Shown here in pieces: positions 35,994 through 45,454 of a DNA stretch of 64,000 nucleotides. A model generated the notes under the pieces. That model searched no databases, had not been told where the DNA came from, and was given only the letters and a program-made list of their open reading frames with translations. The number at the start of each line of letters is the position of its first letter. Within the stretch, counting starts at the first letter, position 1. Source of the DNA: Salegentibacter salinarum (lineage in GTDB: Bacteria > Bacteroidota > Bacteroidia > Flavobacteriales > Flavobacteriaceae); assembly GCF_900168115.1 (NCBI RefSeq), contig NZ_FUZC01000003.1:124001-188000 (forward strand). The letters run 5' to 3'. The translations under genes were made by a program, and so were the position numbers.

Positions 35994-37278
35994 AGGTTAA
36001 CTCAAGTTTCATTCTACGATCTCCGGGTGCCTTCTCACCATAAAAAATATAGCTGTCTACAGAAGAACTGAAATCCTGCCCATACATAATTAGATACCAA
36101 TTATTACCGTTTGGGTCGCTTGCTTTGGAATCCAGGTAGTATTTAAGAGGGACACTATAACTTATGATATTGAATTCCTGACTCTCCTGATGGATCTCCC
36201 CGGTAACAGTAGCCTGGTTATAATCATAAAGGTTTCCTATTATATCCGAATGCTGGTTTATTATATAGAATTGAAGGGAGTTGCTTGGAGAACTCAGCTT
36301 ATTGTCCCGGGTTTTTAGATAGATTTTTAAATTGGCATCCATTATGGTTCCTTCTCCCTGGATATTATTTAAAGCTTCCATATTCGGAAAATCAATTCTC
36401 GTGGCGATACCTGTTCCACCCTGGATAAACGTTTGATTGTCACTATCCAGACTGGATAGATAACTGTTTTGGGAAAGACTGTCCAGCAAACTCCCCGCGT
36501 TATTAGAAGAAATATGGTTAAAGCTGTCGGATTCGTTAAAATTCAAATCCAAGGTCTTTTCTTCAGAATCAACTTCTGCGCTAATAGAATAATATAATCT
36601 TAAGGAACTTTCTCTGGAAAATCCTAAAACACCAGTATTCTCACGATCGGGGACTATATTAATCCCTCTATATTCTCTCATAAAATCCTCAGTATTGGTG
36701 AGGTCCTTGTTCTTTATTTTTTCAAAGATCCCCTCCCCAAAATTATAATCTATAGTAATATGCAAGGAGTCATTTAAAGTTGGATAGGGTTTAAAATTTT
36801 TGACTCCAATTGCGTTTTCCGCCACTTTGAAACTGGTTGTATTGTAAAAGTCTTCTCCATCATTATCCACTTTCTCCAAAATTTCATAAACATTAAAAAC
36901 CTGGTTTTGTAAGGTGTCGTTATAGGCGTAGCCATCATAATTAAGTATGAGTGCTACCGAATCCAGTTCTGCTTCACTATCTATAGTATATGTAGATGGG
37001 TAAATCGGGGCAAATACCTTGCTCTCAATATAGCCGAAATCTTCATCCGTATAAGCTCCTATCAATAGCCTGTTGGATCCTGAAACGGATAGCGAATCGA
37101 ATTTGAAAGTAGAAGAATTTACGGTCAGGGTATCTATGAAATACACTTTGGTATTACTATTAATCCAGTTATCGGCGACTTCGCTTATGTCACTATCTTC
37201 TGAACAGGAGAATAATAAAAAAGCACTGATGAAGAGTATGCTAATTATTATAGGGTTTCTTTGAATATGAAATTTCAT
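35974..37278 (-). CDS. DUF4270 family lipoprotein
   Basis: 434 residues. The signal ends in the lipobox region LLFSCSEDSD with C25 as lipid anchor; the acidic residues after the cysteine resemble the Bacteroidota surface-export signal. The early segment NTKVYFIDTLTVNSSTFKFD, followed by RLLIGAYTDEDFG, is the DUF4270 hallmark, and the rest is beta-rich. The family is unique to Bacteroidota and of unknown function. It overlaps the following outer-membrane protein gene and is divergent, 222 bases away, from the barrel-Kelch-DUF4907 cluster. Confidence 0.85.
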   Translation of the reverse strand: MKFHIQRNPIIISILFISAFLLFSCSEDSDISEVADNWINSNTKVYFIDTLTVNSSTFKFDSLSVSGSNRLLIGAYTDEDFGYIESKVFAPIYPSTYTIDSEAELDSVALILNYDGYAYNDTLQNQVFNVYEILEKVDNDGEDFYNTTSFKVAENAIGVKNFKPYPTLNDSLHITIDYNFGEGIFEKIKNKDLTNTEDFMREYRGINIVPDRENTGVLGFSRESSLRLYYSISAEVDSEEKTLDLNFNESDSFNHISSNNAGSLLDSLSQNSYLSSLDSDNQTFIQGGTGIATRIDFPNMEALNNIQGEGTIMDANLKIYLKTRDNKLSSPSNSLQFYIINQHSDIIGNLYDYNQATVTGEIHQESQEFNIISYSVPLKYYLDSKASDPNGNNWYLIMYGQDFSSSVDSYIFYGEKAPGDRRMKLELTYALYDE

Positions 37279-37500
37279 GTAGTAATAAAGTTTCGGCGAA
37301 ACTATTCAGACGGGTTGTTTAAACAAAAGATTATATATAAATGAGAAGGAATCAGGGTTAAAGGAAAGTTTTTTATCTATAAACATCAGACATATGTTTA
37401 ATGTGAGCAAATAGCAAATTTGTCGATTGAAAGATGCTGTTTGTATATCGTTTTTTTTTAAAGACTGGTTAAAAAGTAGGTTTGACAAAAATTATGGATA

Positions 37501-38364
37501 ATGCTTAAAAGATTAGTAATGATGCTTATACTAATTAAAGGAACAACCTTTTACTCCCAAATATTTGAAAACAAGATTGTAGCGAATTACACGCTTGTTC
37601 CTTCAGGGGAGGAAATGGGATCGTCCAGAAGCAATATTTCCTACATACTGGGATTGAATGCCGGTAATTTTAATATTAATAACAAGTTGGGGATTGGAGT
37701 TAATAACTTATCCTATCCTATGGATGCTTCATTTAATACAACAGGACTGGAAACCTTCTATCGTTTTCATAATTATACAGCGATAGGTTACCGGTTTTCC
37801 CGGTATTGGAAATTAGAAGTTGATAGTGATATTTCTCTTGCTTCAAATTTAAAAGGTGAGTTAACCAGTGAAAAATTTCTGCTAAATGGGGGCTTTGCTA
37901 TTACTCGTGATTTTGGTACGGTAGAATTACCCGCTTATGTAAAGTTTGGCCTTGGTTATTATACATTTCTAGGCGTGCCTAAAATATTACCCCGGGTTTT
38001 ATTCTATAAGAAATTTAATAAAACCCTGGCCTTAGGCCTTGGTTTTCCTAAAACAGAAATTACCTACCAACTGGATAGAAACAATTCCCTTCAAGGGAAT
38101 CTTGAATTTAAAGGGATGTATGCAAACGTTCATCATTCTTCCAGGCTAACATCCAGTATTTCCAACATGGTCTGGTCTTCCAATACGACGAGTCTTAAAT
38201 TTCAGCATAGAATAGACAATACCTGGTCTTTTGATTTAAACTTAGGCTATGGGTTTTCAGATGAATATAAGTTTATAGATCACTTGGGAAATGAAACCTA
38301 TACCATTAATAATGAATCATTCTTCCTGGGAACTGGTATTATACTTAATCTAAATAATAAATAA
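37501..38364 (+). CDS. Putative outer membrane barrel protein
   Basis: 287 residues with a signal peptide (LVMMLILIKGTTFYSQ) and regularly alternating amphipathic strands (about 20-287), for example LKFQHRIDNTWSFDLNLGYG and a final FFLGTGIILNLN. No specific family is recognised. It stands 2 bases before the Kelch gene, so it is likely a translationally linked partner. A TAGGTTTG element at 37479-37486 resembles a -7 box but lies too close to the start to be convincing. Confidence 0.65.
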   Translation: MLKRLVMMLILIKGTTFYSQIFENKIVANYTLVPSGEEMGSSRSNISYILGLNAGNFNINNKLGIGVNNLSYPMDASFNTTGLETFYRFHNYTAIGYRFSRYWKLEVDSDISLASNLKGELTSEKFLLNGGFAITRDFGTVELPAYVKFGLGYYTFLGVPKILPRVLFYKKFNKTLALGLGFPKTEITYQLDRNNSLQGNLEFKGMYANVHHSSRLTSSISNMVWSSNTTSLKFQHRIDNTWSFDLNLGYGFSDEYKFIDHLGNETYTINNESFFLGTGIILNLNNK

Positions 38365-38366
38365 AT

Positions 38367-39362
38367 ATGATAAAAATGCAGCGTAAAATAAAATATTTGA
38401 TTACGGCCGCCTTACTAGGCCTCATCCTTACCGGTTGTTCCGATGATGATGATGATTTTGAAAGAGGAAACTGGGTGTCTCGTTCAGTTTTTGATGGCGT
38501 ACCACGGAGCAATGCGATAGGATTTACTATAGATCAAAAAGGATATATGGGAACCGGGTACGATGGCGATGATTATATGAATGATTTCTGGGAGTACAAT
38601 ATTGATGGTAATTATTGGGTTCAAAAAGCGGATTTCCCGGGAACTCCCAGGACAGCAGCAGTTGGGTTTGCCACAGCAGGAAAAGGATACCTGGGTGTAG
38701 GGTATGACGGAATAGATGAACTGGATGATTTCTGGCAATACGATCCCGCAACAAATACGTGGAACCAAAAAGCTGATTTTATGGGTGGTTCGCGTAGGGA
38801 GGCCATAGGGTTTGGTGCTGAAGGAACGGGATATGTAGGAACCGGATATGACGGTAAGAACGATCGTAAGGATTTTTACAAATATGATCCTGGGACCGAC
38901 AAGTGGAGTGAAGTGGTAGGTTTCGGCGGCGATAAAAGAAGAGGAGCCACATCCTTCTCTATAGACGGACTGGTTTATTTGGGGACAGGAGAAAGCAATG
39001 GAATCTACCAAACAGATTTTTGGGTTTTCGATCCTTCCACGGAGGTTTTTAGTCCTCTTAATGACCTGGATGAAGAAGATGATTATTATGTGACGCGTTC
39101 TTATGCGGTAGGGTTTGAAATGGAGGGGCTTGGCTATATTGCAACAGGTTATAGCGGGGGTGCGCTTTCTACGATTTGGGAATATGATCCCTTGGATGAC
39201 ACGTGGGAAGAAATTACGCAATTAGAAGGAACCGCACGTCAGGATGCTACTTATTTCTCTACCGGTGATCGCGCTTATATTTCTATGGGAAGATCCGGTA
39301 GTCTATACCTGGATGATATTTATGAATTATATCCCCAACAGGAATATGATGACGAAGATTAG
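38367..39362 (+). CDS. Surface-type Kelch-repeat lipoprotein
   Basis: 331 residues. The lipoprotein signal ends LTGCSDDDDDFERG: C24 is followed by an Asp run, which matches the lipoprotein export signal that sends Flavobacteriia lipoproteins to the cell surface. About six Kelch repeats of some 48 residues follow, each with the pattern R-x-A-(I/V)-G-F ... GYxGTGYDG ... DFW-x-Y-(D/N)-P, forming a predicted beta-propeller. Propellers of this type bind proteins or glycans. The start may be the ATG at 38376 (MQRKI). It follows the barrel gene by 2 bases and precedes the DUF4907 gene. Confidence 0.88.
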   Translation: MIKMQRKIKYLITAALLGLILTGCSDDDDDFERGNWVSRSVFDGVPRSNAIGFTIDQKGYMGTGYDGDDYMNDFWEYNIDGNYWVQKADFPGTPRTAAVGFATAGKGYLGVGYDGIDELDDFWQYDPATNTWNQKADFMGGSRREAIGFGAEGTGYVGTGYDGKNDRKDFYKYDPGTDKWSEVVGFGGDKRRGATSFSIDGLVYLGTGESNGIYQTDFWVFDPSTEVFSPLNDLDEEDDYYVTRSYAVGFEMEGLGYIATGYSGGALSTIWEYDPLDDTWEEITQLEGTARQDATYFSTGDRAYISMGRSGSLYLDDIYELYPQQEYDDED

Positions 39363-39423
39363 TTTTATGTTGTTTTTGGTTTTTTAAATGGTTGTTAAAT
39401 TTTCTCTAGGTTGAGTCGGAAAA

Positions 39424-39478
39424 ACTCAAAGCACAAATACCACGCGCCCCCGGTTAGTTGCTTTGGGTTTTTCTTTAA
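39424..39478 (+). terminator. Possible terminator after the Kelch gene
   Basis: ACTCAAAGCA (39424-39433) pairs with TGCTTTGGGT (39459-39468), one wobble pair, and is followed by TTTTCTTT. The loop is long (25 bases), so strength is uncertain. It would attenuate transcription into the DUF4907 gene. Confidence 0.4.
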
Positions 39479-39488
39479 TTTTTTATAT

Positions 39489-39875
39489 ATGAAATTAGAT
39501 AAAATAAGTACGGTGTTTGCTAGTATCTGTATGGTTGGTCTATCCGTTTATTTTCTTAATTCCGGCAACTTAACGGATCTGACTTCAAATAATTTTAGTA
39601 TCGCGGTACACCGGGTTAATTCCGGCTACGGGTATACCATTTCAGAAGGAGCCCATCTTTTAATTAAACAAGATTTCATCCCCGCAATACAAAATGAGAT
39701 ACCATTTCCCAATTATGATATTGCGAGATCATCTGCAAGGCTGGTGGTTAAAAAAATTACTCGAGGCCAACAACCAGCCCTTACCCTTGAAGAATTACAG
39801 GAAATTGGCTTGGATTTAAATCGGAATGAGACTGGTATTACATCAGGCCTTCCAATCCAATCTTTATGTCCGTAA
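39489..39875 (+). CDS. DUF4907 family protein
   Basis: 128 residues from the ATG at 39489 (MKLDKISTVF). An upstream TTG frame from 39411 would add 26 unrelated residues overlapping a hairpin and is rejected. A membrane or signal segment (TVFASICMVGLSVYFL) is followed by the family core GYGYTISEGAHLLIKQDFIP and RSSARLVVKKITRGQQPA with LEELQEIGLD. DUF4907 proteins are small envelope proteins of unknown role, found in Bacteroidota beside Kelch and DUF4270 genes as here. Confidence 0.8.
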   Translation: MKLDKISTVFASICMVGLSVYFLNSGNLTDLTSNNFSIAVHRVNSGYGYTISEGAHLLIKQDFIPAIQNEIPFPNYDIARSSARLVVKKITRGQQPALTLEELQEIGLDLNRNETGITSGLPIQSLCP

Positions 39876-39923
39876 AGCCTATGAGGACCGCGGTGTAAAA
39901 TACGCCAAATTCAAGTGAAGGTT

Positions 39924-40432
39924 TTAAAAACCTGAGGCATTTAGTGTACTACTCAGCTTAGGATTTTGGTAAGCGCCCTTATATTTGTGCATCCAGATTT
40001 TTTCCGCTGGTGTTAAGTATAATTTCCATTCTCTGGATTTTATTTCTTTAAAAGCATCCGAAGGTTCATTTTCAACTAACCAGTTCTTAAATTTTTCTTC
40101 CTGTTTATTTCCCCAAAAGCCACTCTGTAACGAATTGTATTGACGCTCTTTTCCCCCGGTAGTTTAAAGACAAACCCATAATTACAATTAAGTTGTACTG
40201 TATCCGGTGGACATTCTTCCAGGTGATATCCCCGTTGATCTTTTCGAAAATTGTGTAAGTAGGTGTTCAACAATATAAATTCAAACTTTCTTCTATATCG
40301 CTATTACTCCCTAATATTGCGATCTATAAGGAAGTATTGAGGTTCCTTCCGGCCGGTACGCATCAGTATTTCAGGTAATGGCTTATCCAGATCTTTTGAT
40401 TTTATTTTCCATACCACACTTTTCCGGGCCAT
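39924..40432 (-). pseudogene. Decayed gene of unknown family
   Basis: Reading from ATG 40432 the frame gives MARKSVVWKIKSKDLDKPLP, then two adjacent stops (taa tag, 40301-40306). It continues in the same frame (LHNFRKDQRGYHLEECPPD) to about 40115, where a one-base shift moves it to the frame KFKNWLVENEPSDAFKEIKS ending at 39924. All pieces look like genuine protein, so one gene with two stops and a frameshift is the simplest reading. I do not recognise the family. Confidence 0.5.
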
Positions 40433-40696
40433 AAGAATCACGGTAATTTCGATTTTCGGACTTTGGGTGTGATTATAACCTGGATGCCTAAGGGTTGCCT
40501 TCGCGCTTTTAATTCATATAACGCAGAACGTTTATCCGGTTTTTAAAAAATTCGTTGAGGTCATCACCGTTTATATCCTACTTTAACGTGTAAATAGTCT
40601 TAATTTATAATAGGCATTACTAATGTGGGTAGGATAATTAAATGTGGAATAAGCGGAGGAGCTATATTTTTTTCACAAGTCAAAAATTCTTAAATG

Positions 40697-40726
40697 AAAT
40701 AGGCTGCCTCATAAGACAGCCTATTT
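40697..40726 (-). terminator. Terminator of the MacAB-TolC-like operon
   Basis: A perfect 10-bp stem, AAATAGGCTG/CAGCCTATTT with a 10-base loop, lies 48 bases after the permease stop; T-rich sequence follows on the minus strand. It is suited to end the efflux operon. Confidence 0.55.
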
Positions 40727-40774
40727 CTGGCTAACTAAACATATTCAAAATAAGTGAGATATGTAAAGCAATAA

Positions 40775-41995
40775 TTATTCATAGCGCAGGGCTACAATGG
40801 GGTCTAGCCCGGAGGCTTTTTTTGCCGGGTACCAACCAAAGAATATTCCGGTAAAGGCGCACACGGTAAATGATATTATTATAGAAGTAGCCGTTATAGA
40901 AGTCGGCCAGTTGAGGAAATGTTCAATTAGTAGGGTAGCGGTTATCCCCAGGCTCACCCCGATTAAGCCGCCGGTAACACTTATTAGAATAGCTTCGATT
41001 AAAAATTGAACCAGGATATCCATACTTTGTCCACCAACTGCTAACCGCAAGCCAATTTCCCGGGTACGTTCTTTTACAGAAACATACATGATATTCATAA
41101 TACCAATTCCTCCAATAAGCAGGGCGATCCCGGCAATAGCAACCAGTAATGCCGTCATGATTTCACTGGTAGAATTGAACATGGAGATCAATTCATCCAT
41201 AGAAAATACATTAAAATCATCTTCCTCCCCGGTTAATATATTATGTTCTTTCCTCAGAATGGAGTAGGTTTCATTTACCGCTTCAGGAGCTTTTTCTTCG
41301 CTTATAGCAGAGGCAACTATAGACTGTACATAATTTATCCCAAGTATTCTTTTCTGCACGGTGGTATAGGGGGCCAAAATGACATCATCCTGATCCTGGC
41401 CAAAGGTATTTTCTCCTTTTGGCGACAATACTCCAATTATTCTAAAAGGAATTTTATTAAAGCGAATCATCTTTCCTATGGGGTCCTCTTCTGTGGAAAA
41501 TAAATTTTCCCGGACGGTTTGGCCTATAACTGCAACTTTACTGGAAGCCTTAACTTCAGCATCAGTAAACATACTGCCGTCCTCAAGTTCTAACACCCTA
41601 ATATTTAGATACTCTGGGGTGACCCCGTATATACTTGTCGGCCAATTTTCAGCACCGTTTATTGCCTGCCCATTTCCACTGACTTGTGGCGAAATATGTG
41701 TGATTAGACTGGATTTTTCTTTAATCGCGTGGTAGTCAGATAGCTTTAAGGATTGCATTTGACCAGGGTCAGTTCTTACTCCTCCCTGCATCCCGGCCCC
41801 GGGACTGATAGTGATCATATTAGAACCCATACCGGAGATTTCTTCTTTTATACTCTGGGTAGATCCTTCACCAATAGCGAGCATGGTTATAACCGCTGCT
41901 ACCCCAATTATTACTCCTAACATAGTAAGGAAAGTGCGCATTTTATTCAGGATTATAGCTTTCCAGGCTATGCGTAATAAGTTTAAAATTTTCAT
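40775..41995 (-). CDS. MacB-like ABC transporter permease
   Basis: 406 residues. One N-terminal helix (MRTFLTMLGVIIGVAAVITM) is followed by a MacB-type periplasmic domain (SNMITISPGAG, GVTPEYLNIR) and three C-terminal helices with the FtsX signature (ERTREIGLRLAVGG). It lacks an ATPase domain, which is encoded separately just upstream; its start overlaps that gene by four bases. Such type VII ABC systems use mechanotransmission to push substrates through a TolC duct. The substrate is unknown. Confidence 0.92.
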   Translation of the reverse strand: MKILNLLRIAWKAIILNKMRTFLTMLGVIIGVAAVITMLAIGEGSTQSIKEEISGMGSNMITISPGAGMQGGVRTDPGQMQSLKLSDYHAIKEKSSLITHISPQVSGNGQAINGAENWPTSIYGVTPEYLNIRVLELEDGSMFTDAEVKASSKVAVIGQTVRENLFSTEEDPIGKMIRFNKIPFRIIGVLSPKGENTFGQDQDDVILAPYTTVQKRILGINYVQSIVASAISEEKAPEAVNETYSILRKEHNILTGEEDDFNVFSMDELISMFNSTSEIMTALLVAIAGIALLIGGIGIMNIMYVSVKERTREIGLRLAVGGQSMDILVQFLIEAILISVTGGLIGVSLGITATLLIEHFLNWPTSITATSIIISFTVCAFTGIFFGWYPAKKASGLDPIVALRYE

Positions 41996-42735
41996 ATATT
42001 TTCCTTTGGTAAACTTTCTAATTCTTCAGCAGCAAGCATTATATCGTGGTTCTGTACATTTCTGATAATATTGCCGTCTTTTAATTCAATAGTCCGGGCG
42101 CTAAAATTGGCTATATCTTGCTCGTGCGTTACAAACACAATGGTTTTACCACTAATATTTAGTTCCTGAAAAAGAGCCATAATTTCATACGAGGTACGGG
42201 TGTCCAGGTTTCCTGTGGCTTCATCAGCCAGGATTACTACGGGATCATTGACCAGAGAACGTGCAATAGCCACGCGCTGTTGTTGCCCACCGGATAGTTG
42301 TGCCGGGGTGTGGTGAAGTCGCTCCTCCAGGCCCACACGTATTAGGGCATCTATGGCACGCCTCCTGCGAATATCCTTGGAAATCGCACTGTTGTACAAC
42401 AGTGGTAGTTCTACGTTTTCAATGGCCGAAGTTCTTGGAAGAAGGTTATAGGATTGGAATATAAACCCGATTTTTTCATTTCTTATTTTTGCAAGACCAT
42501 TAGGTTTTTGATCTTTTACATTTAGCCCGTCAATTTCATAGGAGCCGGAGGTAGGTTGGTCTAGACAGCCAAGAATGTTCAAAAGGGTGCTTTTCCCTGA
42601 CCCGCTGGATCCCATAATAGTAACGAACTCACCTTCCGCGATGGAAAAAGAAACATCCCTGAGAGCTTCTACGGTTTCTTGTCCCATCCTGAATCTCTTT
42701 TTAATATTTTCAATGCTGATAATGTCTCTATTCAT
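41992..42735 (-). CDS. ABC transporter ATP-binding protein (MacB/LolD type)
   Basis: 247 residues from the ATG at 42735 ([10 protein letters not shown]). The longer frame to 42819 overlaps the adaptor gene by 92 bases and lacks similarity to the family. Walker A is GSSGSGKST (42-50), the signature is [15 protein letters not shown], Walker B is [12 protein letters not shown] and the H-loop lies in VFVTHEQD. It powers the MacB-like permease and overlaps the adaptor stop by 8 bases and the permease start by 4 bases. Confidence 0.92.
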   Translation of the reverse strand: MNRDIISIENIKKRFRMGQETVEALRDVSFSIAEGEFVTIMGSSGSGKSTLLNILGCLDQPTSGSYEIDGLNVKDQKPNGLAKIRNEKIGFIFQSYNLLPRTSAIENVELPLLYNSAISKDIRRRRAIDALIRVGLEERLHHTPAQLSGGQQQRVAIARSLVNDPVVILADEATGNLDTRTSYEIMALFQELNISGKTIVFVTHEQDIANFSARTIELKDGNIIRNVQNHDIMLAAEELESLPKENI

Positions 42736-43960
42736 CTTCACCTGGTTTATTTTTATTGTTCCCCGGGGGGGTAGGCATAAATGGGCTTGAACTTTCTTTT
42801 CGGACCCCTCGATTAGCATTGGTTTTTAAATTATATACAAGCTTGTCTCCTTCCGATAACCCGCTGACCACCTCTGTGTTAATGCCATCACTTGCTCCTA
42901 CTTCAATCTTTTCCGGAAGAATCCTGTTATCTTCAGTATGTTTCCACACAATCACCATGTCTTCTTGCGAAGTTTCGGGAATTTCTCGTGGTTGTTTTTC
43001 CCCTGTTAGGTATTGTTCATTATATTTAATTAATTGGTTGGGGTTTGGTTTAAAGTTTAGGGCTTTGGCTTCTATGGTGAGAACCTCATCAAGTTCCAGA
43101 GTATAAATGACCACCGTGGCGGTTAATCCAGGTTTTAATTTAAGGTCTGGGTTTTGTGCTTTAATGACTACTGTATAAGTGATCACACTTTCCTGTTCAA
43201 TGGGAGATAGCCTTACCTGGGTTACTATACCTTCAAAAGTTTCTCCCTGATACGCATCCACAGTAAAGGTAACCCGTTGTCCTTCTTTTACATTCCCTAT
43301 ATCAGCTTCATCTACACTAGCTTCAACCTGCATTTGCCTGAGGTCTTTAGCAATGGTAAATAGGGTAGGGGTCTCAAAGCTTGCCGCAACGGTCTGGCCC
43401 TCGTCTACTTCTTTAGATAGCACCACACCATCTATGGGAGAATATATATCGGCGAAACCAAGGTTGGTTTTCGCCTCTTGTAGATTAGATAAAGATTGAG
43501 TCACCTGGGTTTTTGCAAGGTTATAATTATAGGTTGCTTCCTCGAAATCAGCCCGGCTGATCACCTCTTCTTCATAGAGTCCTTGTTGTCTTTTAAAAAT
43601 ATTACCATAATATTCTTTTTCGTTTAAAGCGTTTTCATAAGAGGCCTGCGCTTGCCCCAGGGCTGCTTTTAAGTTAGTTTTATCGAGCTCTGCAAGCAAT
43701 TGCCCTTTTTTAACTTCACTATTATAATCAGCATAAATCTTTTCTACTTCTCCTGAAACCTGGGTCCCGACCGCAACTTTGGTTAAGGGCTCTATAGTAC
43801 CCGTAGCAGTAACCAGGGTGTTTATTTCACCTCTCTTTACAGGGACGGTTTCTACACTAAACGAGGACTCATTATCTGTATTCAAAATATAATATGCAGA
43901 GATCAACAGTATGATAATAAGAGAGACACTCAGAAGAATTTTTGCTTTTTTTGTTTTCAT
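42728..43960 (-). CDS. MacA-like periplasmic adaptor protein
   Basis: 410 residues. An N-terminal anchor (about 7-26, ILLSVSLIIILLISAYYIL) precedes the lipoyl half GTIEPLTKVAVGTQVSGEV, a coiled-coil hairpin (QASYENALNEKEYYGNIFKR), the second half (YSPIDGVVLSKEVDEGQTVA) and a beta-barrel. The C-terminus is Pro/Asn-rich. The partners are the ATPase and permease downstream and the TolC protein upstream, forming a MacAB-TolC-type exporter. Confidence 0.92.
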   Translation of the reverse strand: MKTKKAKILLSVSLIIILLISAYYILNTDNESSFSVETVPVKRGEINTLVTATGTIEPLTKVAVGTQVSGEVEKIYADYNSEVKKGQLLAELDKTNLKAALGQAQASYENALNEKEYYGNIFKRQQGLYEEEVISRADFEEATYNYNLAKTQVTQSLSNLQEAKTNLGFADIYSPIDGVVLSKEVDEGQTVAASFETPTLFTIAKDLRQMQVEASVDEADIGNVKEGQRVTFTVDAYQGETFEGIVTQVRLSPIEQESVITYTVVIKAQNPDLKLKPGLTATVVIYTLELDEVLTIEAKALNFKPNPNQLIKYNEQYLTGEKQPREIPETSQEDMVIVWKHTEDNRILPEKIEVGASDGINTEVVSGLSEGDKLVYNLKTNANRGVRKESSSPFMPTPPGNNKNKPGEDE

Positions 43961-43964
43961 TGGT

Positions 43965-45323
43965 TTAGATTTTTATTTTATTTCCCTGGTAGAATTGTAA
44001 TAATTGGGAATAGAGAATACTTAAGTACTTGGCCTGGATATAATTTTGTTCAGCATTGCTATAGGAGTTTTTACTTACGAGTAAATCCATAGTGTTTATG
44101 CTGCCCACTTCGTATTGCTTCTGTGCCAGTTGATAAGAATCCGAAGCTGCATCTCTTGCCGCTTCAGCCGCAATTATTTGATTTTGAGCCGCAATAGCGT
44201 TTCGCCAGGCTGTTTCTACTTTTTCATAGACTTCCTTTTCCGTGGATTTTAAATTTATCCTGGCTTTTTCAATATCAATACGTGCATTTTGTTCCTGGGC
44301 CCTGTTTTGTCCTCGACTAAAAATTGGAACGTTCAGCGATAGGGATACTCGTGGATTAAAATTCAGGTTTAATTGGTCATAAAATCCAATGTCCTGGACA
44401 CTGGTGTAACCCGTACCCAGGTTTCCAGATAGTGAAAGGGAGGGTAAATAGCCCCCCTGAGCTATATCAAGTTCTTTTTCATTAATTGCAATATTTAACT
44501 CCCCGGCCTTTATCTCTGGTAAGGATTCTAAAGCACGCTCGTAAATATTTAATTTATTATCGATTATTGTAACTCCATTGTAATTGGTGTCAGGTTCCTC
44601 GATACTGAAATTTGTTTCCGGCCCTAATTCCAATAACTGTTTCAGGATTAAAATTTGTGAGTTATAATTATTCCTGGCTTCAATTAAGAGGTACCTGTCA
44701 GAAGCTGCTTGTGATAACGCATCAGAATAATCTTTTTTAGCTATGGCACCCGCTTCAAATCGGGCAGTAGCTATATCTAAAGCAATTTCAGAATTGTCCA
44801 GAGTATTCTCTGTTACATATATTTCTTCACGGTAATATAGTGCCTGCAGGTATGCATTGGTAATATTCAGGCTGATGTTATTTTCGGCTTCCTGGACAAA
44901 AAATGAATTCTGGTCTACCAGGAGTTTACTTTTTTTAATTTCATTATTAAGCTGGAATCCATTGAACACGACAATTTCAGAATTAAGGTTAGCACTGGTC
45001 GCGAAAATTTGTTCGTTTACATAAGCACTGGTAATAGGGTCTATGCTATAGCCGTTGGTAAAACTTTCTGAAGCATTTGCGGATAAATTTGGTAATCTTT
45101 CCAATTCAGACTGCCTGTAATTTACCTCGGCACTACTTTTATCCAGGTGAGCATTTAAAACGGTCAGGTTTCGTGTACGGGCATATTCTAAACACTCTTC
45201 TAAAGACCATATTTTTTTTTGGGGTGGAGCTTCTGTCATTGTTTTTTGGATCCATTCCAAATCTTGCTGCCCCATAGCAACCAGATTGGAAACCAAAACA
45301 CAGATAGTTAAATACCATTTCAT
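43965..45323 (-). CDS. TolC family outer membrane protein
   Basis: 452 residues with a signal peptide (cleaved near AMGQQ) and the two-fold TolC pattern (WSLEECLEYARTRNLTVLNA, and SLSLNVPIFSRGQNRAQEQN in the second half). It ends four bases before the MacA-like gene on the same strand and heads a four-gene exporter operon. It has no relation by position to the TolC gene at 4.8 kb, which belongs to the RND pump. Confidence 0.92.
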   Translation of the reverse strand: MKWYLTICVLVSNLVAMGQQDLEWIQKTMTEAPPQKKIWSLEECLEYARTRNLTVLNAHLDKSSAEVNYRQSELERLPNLSANASESFTNGYSIDPITSAYVNEQIFATSANLNSEIVVFNGFQLNNEIKKSKLLVDQNSFFVQEAENNISLNITNAYLQALYYREEIYVTENTLDNSEIALDIATARFEAGAIAKKDYSDALSQAASDRYLLIEARNNYNSQILILKQLLELGPETNFSIEEPDTNYNGVTIIDNKLNIYERALESLPEIKAGELNIAINEKELDIAQGGYLPSLSLSGNLGTGYTSVQDIGFYDQLNLNFNPRVSLSLNVPIFSRGQNRAQEQNARIDIEKARINLKSTEKEVYEKVETAWRNAIAAQNQIIAAEAARDAASDSYQLAQKQYEVGSINTMDLLVSKNSYSNAEQNYIQAKYLSILYSQLLQFYQGNKIKI

Positions 45324-45454
45324 TTTTTTATACTTTGATAGGACAAATTACCTACGGGATTTTGGCCCTAAAAAATGAAATAGAAGTAGCTGGTTTTTTT
45401 GTAGGTTAACAGGTCTTTTTTCCCTACCAAATAATTTACCGGAATTCCGAAATA

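Larger units (their letters stand above)
39876..40774. other. Gene-poor region with a decayed reading frame
   Basis: The only coding-like content is the broken minus-strand frame at 39924-40432 and the terminator hairpin at 40697-40726. 40433-40690 shows nothing recognised. Confidence 0.5.

Noticed and set aside
38484-39221. A 245-codon minus-strand frame opposite the Kelch gene
   Set aside because: It mirrors the repetitive Kelch codons and has no recognisable domain.
39411-39488. TTG start extending the DUF4907 protein by 26 residues
   Set aside because: The extension overlaps a probable terminator hairpin and reads unlike a signal peptide, while ATG 39489 starts a good one.
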